From Aureobasidium sp. EXF-3400 (taxonomy: Eukaryota > Ascomycota > Dothideomycetes > Dothideales > Saccotheciaceae), in NCBI GenBank assembly GCA_024195585.1, contig SWBL01000342.1:1-54503 (forward strand): 54,503 bases of DNA. Direction: 5' to 3'. The notes below the pieces were generated by a model. It saw nothing but the letters and a program-made list of their open reading frames with translations, was not told the DNA's origin and did no database searches. This document shows, in pieces, positions 9,997 to 21,010 of the stretch. The stretch's first letter is position 1, and each line of letters starts with the position of its first letter. The position numbers and the translations under genes are program-made.

Positions 9997-11100
9997 ATGG
10001 CTTTGTTTGAGAAATTGTCTTTGGAAGACACGCTCTCACCATCTTCGTGGCGGAGATCAATTGAGGATGAGTCGAAGATAGCGGACCACGATGGACTACT
10101 TGGTGGTAGTTCGCAATCTTTCCAATCATCGAAACCATTCTGGCGCAGAGACCGATGGGCATTGCTTGCCCACTTCACACTTTTTGCAACCTATTCTCTG
10201 ATATTTGCTCTCTCTTATCTCATGACACATCAATGGTCAAGCAGAAGCCTTTTGTACTGTCAGTCTCTTAGGATTTCTCCTAGGTATAGCTCATACTGAC
10301 TGATGTTGTGAATAGCTCCGGCGAACGATGCTGTCGAGTGGAATGTGGGACCATGGCCCGCTGGTGACGGGCTAGATGAGAGCTTTGTTGGGGTCCCAAG
10401 ACCTGCACTTGAGCAAGCATGGGATGGACTGCTGAAGAGTACGCTCGCGCTGTTTGGTATACGTCGGCCTTTGCTGATTCCTTTTGGCAGACATGAACAT
10501 TCGCATCTCAGAACAAGACGTGAAACACTTCGACAGGCTTGAGAACGCAGTCAGTTTACCAGATGGATCTGGTTACCTGGGCACACTAAACGTCTACCAC
10601 GAGATTCACTGCGTAGTATGCCACCCTGGAACACTCTGCCAATTCGGCTTTTGCTAATGGATGCGGTAACACAGCGATGGCTGCACAAATATCTCTATCA
10701 GGAGATCTATTGGCCCGATCTCGATGACAATCGACGTCATAAGAATCTTGTTCATAGTGGTAATGTTTTTCCCTACATGTACGATTACCAGTTGTCTCTG
10801 ACCATATTCGCAGAGCATTGTTTGAGCGCACTTCGAAAATTTGCACTCTGCCACGGCGATGTTGGTCTGGTGACATATTCGTGGCACGCAGGCTCAAGGC
10901 AGCCTTCAGCAAATGCAACTGAGCATGCTTGTGTCAACTGGAATGCCCTCGCCGATTGGTCGAAGCAGAGAGCAGTCAATATGTTTGAGCCAGGACTTTT
11001 GATCCACCCGACATTGGGGCCAGCTTATCCTCATGGTGAGCCTGTCCATAACGGCGACCATGAAGAAGTACATACACTGCCACCTCAGCATGTTGGATAA
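9997..11100 (+). CDS. UstYa-like (DUF3328) RiPP-modifying oxidase 2
   Basis: This is a second UstYa-family protein, predicted to be a membrane-anchored, copper-dependent type oxidase acting on the precursor cores. Exons are 9997-10258, 10316-10438, 10491-10615, 10675-10759 and 10814-11100, all phase-consistent, giving 293 residues. The start is the first ATG in frame; the upstream open stretch begins with TTG. The N-terminus is cytosolic and Ser-rich. A membrane helix (about residues 52-72) reads RWALLAHFTLFATYSLIFAL. Family blocks follow: WNVGPWP, AWDGLL, GSGYLGTLNVYHEIHC (first HxxHC), WPDLDDNR and HSEHCL (second HxxHC), then FALCHGDVGLVTYSW and CVNW. The C-terminus is complete. It faces the precursor across a 538-base shared promoter, which suggests co-expression. 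Confidence 0.9.
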
Positions 11101-11600
11101 GCTAAGAGAGGCACTGGAACAGCGGCTGGATAATCTTGCAGTGTCCAGATTTGGAACAGGTCCATAAGTACTAGCACCATGATGAAAGCGTCACTTGATT
11201 AAGTATCAAACAATTGATCGTAGATTGCCCGTATCTCTTCCAGAAAGTAGTATAGATATCGATAGGGCCGAAACTTCGAAGCATTGTGCTGATAAAAGAC
11301 AGCTCCAAGATTGTACATCCCCCTGTATACTAAAGTCTATAACTTCTATCGCACTCCCGTGGAAGTAAAGAGCAAATTGTATACTGTATGGAGGCACGAT
11401 TTTTTTCAGGATCAGACGTGTTTCAAAAGAGAACCAATAAGTTCTTACTTTTCACTGGCTACTATCCTGTTTCCTAGTAGTATTGTGCATTTTTACAGCT
11501 ATACGCGTTACATACTCTAGCACACGGAGAGGATGGAGTTTGCGCAAGACGAAAAGCGACGACATGATATTTTTGACATTCAGAAAGTTCATTTCCTCGC
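11101..11600. other. Convergent intergenic region with dispersed repeat copy
   Basis: This 500-base AT-rich gap lies between the ends of two convergent genes. Its right part (about 11411-11535) carries one copy of a small dispersed repeat ending AGCACACGGAGAGG, described separately. No gene is evident. Confidence 0.4.
11411..11535. repeat. Dispersed AGCACACGG repeat, copy 1
   Basis: This diverged copy is recognised by TTGTGCATTT, then CAGCTA and AGCACACGGAGAGG in that order and spacing. Copies at about 40347-40502 and 49810-49970 share the same ordered blocks. It is probably a decayed miniature element. Confidence 0.5.
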
Positions 11601-12167
11601 TCACGACCTGTCTAGAGCTGACTTTACCTCTTCGTCCTGACCATCGAGGGTGGACGTCTCATCCTCATACTCGTCATCTCCGACTGCAAAGTAGTTCTTT
11701 CCATCATCGTCAAGCTTCTCTGCTTTGCCACGCGCTTTCCAGTAGAGCCAGCCTCCCATAACAAGTACCTCAGTACCAATGAAAGCTCCCATTGCACCTA
11801 GACAAAGACCCGAGTAACCCCGGAGTACCAAGCCTGTCATGACATTGAGCCATCCACCAGCCATCAGAAGCCTTCCTAGCCAGATATGCGCATGGCTCCA
11901 CCATGTTTGATGGTGCAAACGGACGAACATCACGTGGTGGCGCCAGCCTAAGATGCCCTGAGTTCCCAGAAGTGATATACTGTTGTTTGGCCTTGTGACA
12001 CTCATGGTGAGATAGAGGTCATTGGTATGCGTGGAGATATTGCTGTGAAGCAGCATGCCCATACAAAAGTTGATATCTTTGCCTGATGAACCATGTTTAC
12101 AGTATTGAACGGGCTCTGAGAGAACAAGTGAAGAGAACAACCCTATCAATGCCCAGAGAAAGATCAT
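11601..12167 (-). CDS. Shortened DOMON/cytochrome b561-like membrane protein
   Basis: This 188-residue protein runs from a signal peptide (MIFLWALIGLFSSLVLSEP) through the start of a DOMON-like domain (YCKHG, NFCMGM, DLYLTMS). It then passes directly into the C-terminal membrane part of fungal DOMON-b561 proteins: GWRHHVMF, HHQTWWSHAHIWLGR, GWLNVMTGLVL. Two to three membrane helices remain, followed by an acidic tail. Full-length relatives have a complete DOMON domain and five or so helices, so the middle appears to be missing. No intron of usable size spans the gap. The ATG at 12167 is the first in frame. It may be a relic, or a minimal haem or redox helper in the cluster. I cannot tell which. 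Confidence 0.55.
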   Translation of the reverse strand: MIFLWALIGLFSSLVLSEPVQYCKHGSSGKDINFCMGMLLHSNISTHTNDLYLTMSVTRPNNSISLLGTQGILGWRHHVMFVRLHHQTWWSHAHIWLGRLLMAGGWLNVMTGLVLRGYSGLCLGAMGAFIGTEVLVMGGWLYWKARGKAEKLDDDGKNYFAVGDDEYEDETSTLDGQDEEVKSALDRS

Positions 12168-12542
12168 TGTTTGCACCAGACTGGAGCGCTGATGGAAAAA
12201 GAATTATGGCAAAAGATAGTACGGCAAAGTGCTCAAAGATGGCTCAGTTTCGTTATAAATTGTGCTTCGATGATTCCGTACAGTATGCAAGGTAATCGGG
12301 CAGGATAAGATATTCCCGTAGGATTTCAAGGCGGGGTAGCCGAATGTGACAGTGCATTAGCTCAGGACGCGGACTACAATGCCGCGAAACGAGAGAGGAC
12401 CCTGTCCAAAATTCCTCGCCCGCACTGATCATCTGATTTTGGCAATTTGAGAGAGGTGAAACCGCCGCGAAGAGTTTCAAAACACATTCAACACATTTTT
12501 CCGTTTTCGTGTCGATTTCTGATCTGTGTTTGTTGCGAAACA
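12168..12542. promoter_or_regulatory. Divergent promoter, b561-like / sedolisin 2
   Basis: This 375-base gap lies between divergent start codons. An open frame enters sedolisin 2 from 12447 but lacks an ATG before 12543. No motif is recognised. Confidence 0.35.
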
Positions 12543-14550
12543 ATGTTATCTTTGATATTTATCCTACTTGCAGTCTCGATGGTCCACTTTGGTCTCGCCA
12601 AGCAGATCTATCCGAATCTTAAAGTCAAGGAGCATCATATTCCTCCTGCCCAATGGCGTAGAGTCGGATTGCCTCAGCATGAGCAACATCTCAATCTGCG
12701 GATAGCGCTGAAACAGGGTAACATCGCAGACTTGCATCGTCGAATCGATCGAGGTATGATCCATCAAACGCCATCAACGGAGGTACATAGTACTAACTTT
12801 GAACCGACAGCTGCAGACCCACATCACCCTCGTTATGGACAGCATCTGACTCCGGGTCAAATCCGCCATCTGATCAAACCCGCTGAAGACACTATTAGAC
12901 TTGTGTCTCAGTGGCTGGACACTTTTGCTGTCAACTATACCAGCAGTCCAAGTCAGGATTGGATAACAGCTCGCTTGCCGGTGGAAACAATACAGACCAT
13001 GCTCAACGCAACATATCATAACTATAAGCACGAAGGGAGCAAGAGAACGCTGATTCGCACAACTCGTTGGTCGTTGCCAGAGTATCTTCACGATCACGTT
13101 GACACTATCCAGCCCACAACCTCCTTCTTCTATCAGAGCCCCCAAACTAAGAGAGCCGAGCCACAACCTCCACAATGGTTCGAGCAAGGAAGGCTGCCAA
13201 CATATCGCGAGATGGTGGAGGAGGACCTACTGGACCGTGGACACATTGATATTCCTGAAGAGCAAGACTTCCCTAAGTTCCCTTCGGTCAAGCAGGCTTG
13301 TAACAGGCTCGCTGTCTCGCCGTTTTGTATCCGTACCTTGTACGGTACGATTGGGTACGAATACCAAAACTCTCAAAAGAACGGAATTGGCGTAGTCAAC
13401 TTCAATGGGCAGTCAAACAACCGTTCAGACCTCCATGCATTCCTCAGACTCTATCGAAAAGATGCTGCTGCAGCAAACGTAGCAGAAACATTTGGAACAG
13501 AGATTGTGAATGCTGGAAGAGACCAGCAGACTCAACTAGATACCCAACAAATTGAGGATTTCATGGACTTTGAGGGTGCTCTCGATATCCAGACCGTCAT
13601 CGGCGTGGGCTTCCCGACTCCAGTGACGGCATACAACGTTGGTGGGAAACTCCTCTATGACACTTCCGGAGACAACGAGCCATATCTGGAGTGGCTCCAC
13701 TATGTGATGGCTCAAGAGAATCTGCCGCCAGTCATGACAATCTCGTACGCCGATGAGGAACACACTGTCCCGGAAGCGTATGCAAGGAGAGTATGCAACG
13801 AACTCGCACAGCTTGGAGCACGAGGAATTTCTGTTGTCTTCGCCAGCGGCGATCATGGCGTTGGTCAGGACGACCATTGTCACGACAAAAGCAATTCGAC
13901 GCACTTTCGTCCGATGTTCCCTGCTTCATGCCCTTATGTTACTGCGGTAGGTGCCACACGACTTGTGGGACCAGAAGTCGTAGCGTTCGACGCTCGAGGA
14001 GGTTTCGTTTCAGGCGGAGCCTTTAGCAACTACTTCTCGAGGCCTAGTTACCAGGAGAAACATGTCGAAGAGTATGTTCGCGGGCTGGATTCGAAGCTCA
14101 AACCCTACTTCAATGCCCAAGGTAGAGGCTATCCCGATGTTTCAGCAATTGGATATCATTATGTGGTCATGTGGAACGGTGTTGCACATCTGCAGGACGG
14201 AACCAGCGCGTCTGCACCCACGTTTGCTGCCATTGTGGCGCTCGCGAATGATGCCCTTCTCGCAGCGGGACGTCCTTCTCTAGGGTTTCTGAACCCACTC
14301 CTGTATTCGAGCGGAGCTGCAGCGTTCAAAGACGTGGTTTCTGGGTCCAATTTCGGATGCAACACAACAGGGTTTCCTGCTGTAAAAGGTTGGGATGCAG
14401 CAAGTGGACTTGGTACGCCGGTGAGTTCATGTGTGGTTTGTATATTGTTCTTGTATCGAACTAATTGTTTAGTGGTTTCCCACTTTGAGAGAAATTGCAT
14501 TGCGCGAGAGCTTTAGAGAAGAGCGTCCCTGGTACATGGGCCACAGATAG
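12543..14550 (+). CDS. Secreted sedolisin (S53) tripeptidyl-peptidase-like protease 2
   Basis: This is a second S53 serine-carboxyl peptidase. Exons are 12543-12753, 12811-14420 and 14473-14550, giving 632 residues. Intron 1 is 57 bases and stays open if read through, but its donor, TACTAAC branch site and CAG acceptor are textbook. Removing it restores the family block DPHHPRYGQHL. The signal peptide is MLSLIFILLAVSMVHFGLA. Catalytic residues are Glu325 and Asp329 in EGALD, Asp418 in ASGD and Ser536 in GTSASAP. The calcium site fits FKDVVSG and GWDAASGLGTP. The last exon begins WFPTLREIAL, as in the paralogue at 1615, with the same intron position. The pair flanks the precursor region, so both may belong to the cluster. 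Substrates are inferred only. Confidence 0.93.
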
Positions 14551-15119
14551 ATGTCCAGCTTGATGGCGTGGACAAAATTTCTGCTTGCTAGAATATAGTC
14601 CTTGGTCCACTTCCCTTCAGGTGAGACCAATGGTGACGGTGGAAGTTTCTCCAGCTTGCAGATCAGCCTTAAATATTCAAAGCAACATAACAATCTCCAT
14701 CGTAAGGGTAAAACGACTACCAAATTTCTGAATAAATGGATCGGAGGTGCAGAATAATGTGCAACTCTCAGAAATCAACCAGGGCAATTATTCGTTGAGA
14801 TATCGTGGATTGGAGAGGGTAGGTAACTGACACGGGAGGCACCCTGACTCAACCTCGCCAATTATTCCCGGCCGCACCAAGTACTCAAAATTGGATGGCG
14901 GCTGCGGGGTACGCTCGCGATAAGACAGGTGAGCTGCAGGATAATCTTACCTTGCATATGCACAGTGTTGAGACCGACTCCATACATCTTGATGTCCGCC
15001 ATCGAAATCATGCTCGTTCATCTGCAAGCAGTCAGTTCTTGTGGCCATCTGTAGTCATTCACTACATCCTTTCATTTGTAACATCGCAGAGCTCATCCTT
15101 AGTCGCGTTACCCATTGCC
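14551..15119. promoter_or_regulatory. Upstream region of OPT transporter
   Basis: This 569-base gap lies between the sedolisin 2 stop and the OPT start. The open frame running into the OPT gene from 14895 gives no membrane or conserved sequence before MSLPYSYG, so I treat it as 5' UTR. It contains a GCATATGC palindrome at 14954. Confidence 0.45.
14954..14961. promoter_or_regulatory. GCATATGC palindrome upstream of OPT gene
   Basis: This is a third copy of the palindrome seen twice in the precursor/ustY-like promoter, about 160 bases upstream of the OPT start codon. It is a candidate shared site for the cluster regulator. Confidence 0.35.
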
Positions 15120-17667
15120 ATGTCACTGCCATACAGTTATGGAGACGAGATGGGCCTCGAGGCTCAGAGCGATCCTTTACTCTCACCCAGCGATATGACC
15201 TCGAAAGAAGTACCCCAAGGCGATCCACAAGCGACCTCGTCCGATGACAGCAACCCTTTCGTTCCATTTGACAATCTTCCGCACGAGCGCGACAGTATTC
15301 TCACACTACGAGCGGTGATCGTTGGTCTCTTGTGCGGGGGTCTCGTCAATGCTTCCAACATTTATCTCGGTCTCAAGTCAGGCTGGACTGCAGGCGCAAA
15401 CATATTCGGCGTAAGATCAGGCAGAATCTCGCTTCTCGAGACAGTGACTGACGCGATATGCTTAGTCAGTCGTTGGATTCGTGCTACTTAAATCATGTGC
15501 AAAGCATTTTGCTCACATTCCATTTGTTGGAGAAGAATTTGGTCCTCAAGAGGTAAATTGCATGGCTCAAACAACGCCCTCCACCCCGTTCTGACCGATT
15601 ACCTACAGAATAACATTGTACAAACTGTAGCAACAGCAGCAGGAGGTCTGAGCAATGTTTTCGTCTCAGCCATGCCTGCTCTATATCAGTTGAAACTGCT
15701 GACGACACCGTTGCAAGATTTCTGGCAGATAACAATGCTGACAGCCATCGGTGCATACTTTGGGCTGTTCTTTGCTACTCCTTTGAGGGAGTTTTTCGTC
15801 GTTTCTGCCGCTCGTGACCTAAAACTCATCTTTCCATCCTCTTTCGCTACCGCCACTACTATTCGCAGCATGCACATGGCATCTGGAGGGGCCAAGTTGG
15901 CAAGGCAGAAGATGAAGTCGCTATCAGTTGCATTCTGCTGGGCTATGTTGTCTCGGTTGGTGTCGCAGTTTGCTATTGGCATTCTATGGGTACGAGATAT
16001 GGCGCGCATCGCTAGAGAGTAGGTGCTGATAATTGGCAGGACTGGCATCCATTTACCTGGCTGTACTTGCTGACAGGCTCGAAATACGCGCTGGCTTTCG
16101 AAAGCTGGGGATGGTATATCGAGTGGAGTTCTGCATTCATCGGCTCAGGTATGCTCGTAGGTATGAACGTGGCTGTGTCCTTCGTCGCTGGCAGTTTCCT
16201 GGCTTGGTGAGTCCAGAAAACATTGCTTTTTTTAAGGCCTTCGCTAAATGGAACACAGGGGCGTGATCGGACCCTTGTTAGTTAGCAAAAACATCGCCTT
16301 CGGGAAACCTGCATCTTCGAGCTCTTTGTGGGAAGATCTCATCTCGTACCACAGCCTTTCTCCAGAGTTTGCTTCACCCGACCATCCTAGTCCACGGTAT
16401 TGGCTGTTGTGGCCTGGCATCGCCTGCATGATTGCTGTATCATTCACAGGTATAAAGCATCTCAATTGAACTCCTCGGTGGCCTGGACTGACTCGATACC
16501 TAGAGATTGCTTGTCAATGGCGTCTCCTTCTAATCTCCGCCAAAGCTTTGTGCAGAATGATCTTGCAGATTTGTTCAAGGAAGCGGAGACCCTCTCACCC
16601 TAAGCACTCCAATGGTGAAAGCAATGAACAAGATTCGTTCAAAGGGCGTATCAAGCTGCGGATGTGGCTTCCAGGTTTGATTCTCACGTTGGTGATGGCT
16701 TGCATCGTCTTGAAATACAGGTTCAACATGCCTTTATCAGAAGTCCTGCTTGCCATGTTCCTGGCCTTTTTCTTCTCATTCTTGGCAGTCCAGTCGACCG
16801 GGGCTACAGGTCTGTAGAAAGTCTTGCTTCACCTCTGGAATTTTTCTGACTTGTGCAACAGATATCACACCTTTGACCGCTGCCTCCAAAGCATCACAGG
16901 TCGTGCTTGGTGCAGCCACCAAAGGTGAAGGCTGGTCCATGCTTCAAGCCCAAAGACTGAATCTCATCGGTGGAGCGTTAGCAAGTATCGGAGCAAACCA
17001 AGCGGCGGGTAAGTCAGTTTGGAGAATTGAAGGAAGGAGTGAGCTAACCTTACAAAAAGATCTTACAGGAGACTTTCGGGTGGGCTTCCTGCTGGGCACT
17101 TCCCCAAAGTTGCAATGGTATGCCCAAAGCATTGGTACACTGATGGCTGTTTTCCTTGCCCCTGCCATATTTGTGCTTTTCGCAACCGCCTACCCTTGCA
17201 TCCTCATCGAATCTCCCGAATCTTGTCCGTTCGCGGCGCCTTCCGTGTCAGCTTGGCGAGCTGTTGCAGTGGCAGTTACAGAGCCTGATTTTACAATACC
17301 CGAGAGTTCCAAAACGTTCAGCATAGTCTTCGCTTTGTTTGGGGCCACTTCTGTATTGATCAGAAACTGTGTCCTGACTGGAGCATGGCGATGGACAAGG
17401 AGATACTCGCCAAACATGATGATCGTCAGCCTTGCCTTCCTGCTTCCGAGCACTATCTATGCCACGGCGATGTTGATGGGCAGCTGTCTGGCACGTATAT
17501 GGCAGAAGAAATATCCTTATACTTTTGCTGCCTTTGGGGCCACTGTGGCAGCTGGTCTCATGGCAGGTGAGGGCATTGGTGGTGCAATTCATGCAACCCT
17601 TACGCTTTTAGGCGTACCTTACGAAAGATGGAGCACGGCTATACTCTGTCCAGGCGATATCTGTTGA
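15120..17667 (+). CDS. OPT-family oligopeptide transporter
   Basis: This is a proton-coupled oligopeptide transporter (OPT superfamily) in the plasma or vacuolar membrane. Eight exons join in phase: 15120-15410, 15466-15552, 15609-15989, 16040-16206, 16259-16449, 16504-16809, 16862-17008 and 17069-17667, giving 722 residues, normal for the family. Features include LTLRAVIVGLLCGGLVNASN, then NIYLGLKSGWTAGANIFG. Later come NNIVQTVATAAGG, the TGSKYALAFESWGWY loop, ITPLTAASKASQVVLGA, and the end GEGIGGAIHATLTLLG followed by CPGDIC. About 14-16 hydrophobic segments are present. Placed at the edge of a peptide cluster, it could move the mature peptide, shuttle precursors, or recover peptide fragments. 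MSLPYSYG was chosen as start because nothing upstream looks conserved. Confidence 0.93.
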
Positions 17668-18599
17668 AGGAGCGCCCTTGCGATGCAGACCGGCTTGGAT
17701 GTTCGTGATCCTCAACGATGCTTACCAAGTGGCATCACTAGCAGAAGCACCCTAGGCGTCAGCTTCGGCAGCAGTAGTGGTGGCGTACGGCGGACAAACT
17801 TCGGTCAAGCAGGAAAAGAGCTTGGGCCACAACAAAGACGGACAGAGAAGGATGTGAAACAAGAGACAACACAGACAAGAGAAAGTAGCAGAACCGAAGG
17901 GAGTATGCAGAAAGAGCAAGGCAATAAGCATACAAGAGAAGGGAGACAACAAAGCAATACGGGATACCAACCATGTAAACCCATCTGGGCGATTCAGCTC
18001 GTCAAGGCTGACACGACTTGTTCTCCGGTCACATAGCCGTCATCTCACTCATGCTCTCGGTCAGAGCTGTCTTGCCGGAATTCTTCAGAGATTGGGCTCA
18101 TGGTCGAGTGAACAGTCGACAGGTGCGGTGGTTTGGTGGCATCTTCGTTGATGTTCGGCAGCCCTCGCGGATGAGTGCGCGCTCGGTAGCCATGACTTGT
18201 GTCCACGGGCCATATCACTTGACCACGTCGCTTCGGCCATGGTTCCTTCCCTGCGATCAGGAAAAATGGTCTAAGGGTGGACAGAGCAATTTCAGAACTT
18301 CGTGTGTCGCTTGTACTGTCCTGCGAAGATCGCCATGTCAGAATCGTCGCTTCCCAATCGAGCAGCAAAACAGAACCGCGTCATCTGAAACTGGAGCCGA
18401 GAGCTTTGCGATTTGTCTCAGGGTCCAACTTCTTTCGCGCCAGCCCATCAAGGTGTCCGCTTCTCTTCCACGTTTCGCACTCAATGATCACACCACGTCC
18501 AAATGATCGACTATCGGCATTTCAAGATGCCACCGCTCGTCGAGATTCTCCTGTACTGATTGCGCCACTATCTCTACCCAATCGCTCAAAGACAGGCAT

Positions 18600-18920
18600 G
18601 GGTGTGGTGGACAAGCCGGCACTATCCAACCATGCTCCACCAGGTCTTATTTACTCTCCCGCCTTGTCTCATTCATACTAATCCATCCATCACAGTCGCT
18701 CTTACCTTCTGACCCGTCTTCCCCTCCGCCATCACCCCTTCGCCGCCACTTAACACGACGGCGTCATCCTCCTTATCCCTACAAGTCAACAATCCCAAAG
18801 ACGCGCCGTGTCCCTCGGTCCTACCTCCCGCACTCTGGTCACCCCAGAACACGACGCTGTACTGACTGCCTGCGCCGGTCTTACACAGAAGACAAAGCCC
18901 GCTCTTGACAAAGTCCCCAG
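18600..18920. repeat. Diverged C/T-rich repeat, copy A
   Basis: Blocks such as TACTCTC..CTAATCCAT, then AAGTCAACAATCCCAAAGACGC and AGAACACGACGC, recur in the same order in copy B near 20560-20900, with many substitutions and small indels. Confidence 0.5.
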
Positions 18921-20559
18921 CTTGACCTCAACATCTTGAAGCACCGGTCAACGAGTCCAACATAGAGGAAGACGCTACAATTTGCAAGAGTCGCCTCCTA
19001 CACCACTACAAACCCTGTTCCGTCCTAGGCACCGCTTGGATCAACTCCCAGACTCGTGTCTGTACTCGCCGACCTGTCCTATCCGCAGAAAGATTCACAA
19101 CTCGACTGCTCGAACTTGCCTGCCGCAGACACCAGACAACCATTGCAGGCTTGCAATTCACGTTGCAAACCCCTGATCTACCCATTGCTCAACTGCAAAA
19201 GAAAGAGAAGGAAACAAAAAAAAGACACCATTCTGATAACCTTGTACGGTATAGCAGCGATCTGCCTCCTCGGGCTCTGCTTTCTCTGGCCTCAAGTATA
19301 TGGCAGAATATTTCAAAGTGTGTCAGGGAGAACAGTGCAAGGCTTATTGCTGCTTCCGCATGATGTTCAGCAACGGCTTGTCAGCATCTCACATACCCCG
19401 TCACTCCTTGCAGCCATTGGCACCAGATGGATGCAGTGCTTCTGTTAAGGCTGCATCGGCCGAGAATGGTGGGTAAAGACTGTTCGGCCTCTTCCTTTCC
19501 TTCCAAGGTCATGTTGACAGAAGGTGGCACGAAGTCAATCTTTAAGAATGAAAATACCATCGTTGATCGACTGACGATACAACCGTTGCCTTTTCCTCCC
19601 AATCATAGTATCAATATTGGCTACTGTGCCCATCCCGACTCATGCCATCCTCTTCGTCTCTTGGTGGCATCGACTTCCGTTGGATCAGACTGCGTTTCTG
19701 CATTCACATTAGGCGCCTCCAGATTCTTCCCCTTCTTATCACTAAGTTGAGCTGTTAGCAGTGACTCAGACATAATGCTGATGTTAGTGTTAGGAGTAGT
19801 AGTCTTCCGCCGCTGCTTAGAGAACTCGCGCTTCATACGAGACCGCCTTTGTGAGATAGTCTCTGATGTTTTTCGTACTCTGCGATGCGAATGGTCCGTC
19901 ATGTTCCGGGCGCTGGAAAAGCATCTTCGATTTTCCCTTGCGTTCCTTCCGAGGCTGAGGACTTGCAGCGACTTCAAGGATAGGAGGTGAGGCACGAACA
20001 TGCCACGTCGAAGACATGCTCAGGTAGCTGTCGCAAATTTGGCTGAGGATGCGGGACCGTGGTCGAGTATGATGCTCTGGTGACCATGCCAACGAGAAAG
20101 AGATGGTGCTGTGATGTCTGTGCATCAGCGTTCTCACTCTCGAAAGACGGGAAGAGCAGAATGCAAGGTCATACCTTGAAAATGATTGCGAGTTGATGAC
20201 CGTTTACTGTTTGCTGCTTTCCGGTGGTGCAATGCGAGTGTAACGATAGATGACAATGACAGGAGTTGTTATGGGAAGAGTTCAGAAGTTGCGATGAGAA
20301 GGTCTGGGAAATCGTGTCAAGAGAAGGAAGCGGCCAGCCAGTACATGCAGCTGCCGCCTCAACGCCTTCGTGACTTTCTCAGGATGCGACCTTGTCACAG
20401 GCTCCGCCAGGAGCTCCAAGGTTGTTCCTTATTCTCCTTTGCACGATTATCCCTCGACACCTCTACAGGTTTTGACATCACAAGACACCACCTTCTTCAC
20501 GCAGCGCTGCCCTGGAAATTCTATTCATCCCACACGAACCGCACAAGATTGAAGAGACA

Positions 20560-20900
20560 TGCCTCTACAGTGGTCAAACCTCCTCTATTAGGTGTCGCAT
20601 ATACTCTCACTCTTCATAATACATGCTAATCCATTTTAGGCCCTTTTACCTCTTGATTCAATTCTTCTCCCTGCCGCTATCCTATCGTTCCCTCTGCGGC
20701 CATCTAACATGAGGGCGCCCTTCTCACACGCGCATGACTCCACCCGTATGACCGCCTTCCTATAAGTCGACACTCCTAAAGGCGCCCTCCTACCTGTCCT
20801 GCTTCTCCCCCTTGTCCTTCCAGAACACGAACCCGATTCGTCGGCCGCGCCAATCTCAACAAGCAGAAAGACCCTACCTTATTTCCAAAGACACCTCTCC
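20560..20900. repeat. Diverged C/T-rich repeat, copy B
   Basis: It matches copy A in order: TATACTCTCAC, TGCTAATCCAT, AAGTCGACACTCCTAAAGGCGC, then AGAACACGAACC and CAAAG. Its middle also matches copy C. Confidence 0.5.
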
Positions 20901-20939
20901 TACCAGTCCCATCTCTCACAAAAAAGGAACACACTCATG

Positions 20940-21010
20940 TGACTGTCTTCCTACCAATCAACAGTCCCAAAAGCGCCTCTCCTACCTGTCCTACGTCTCG
21001 CACTATCTGG
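20940..21010. repeat. Diverged C/T-rich repeat, partial copy C
   Basis: CTTCCTACCAATCAACAGTCCCAAAAGCGCC followed by CTCCTACCTGTCCTACGTCTC closely matches the middle of copy B (near 20755-20812). It is a short, third copy. Confidence 0.5.

Noticed and set aside
12447..14516. Uninterrupted 689-residue sedolisin reading frame
   Set aside because: It starts with a non-ATG codon, keeps a 57-base intron that happens to be open, and loses the WFP ending. The spliced model restores all family blocks.
17683..18036. Small Thr/Gln/Arg-rich ORF after the OPT gene
   Set aside because: It begins just past the OPT stop in low-complexity purine-rich sequence, with no domain and no supporting splice plan.
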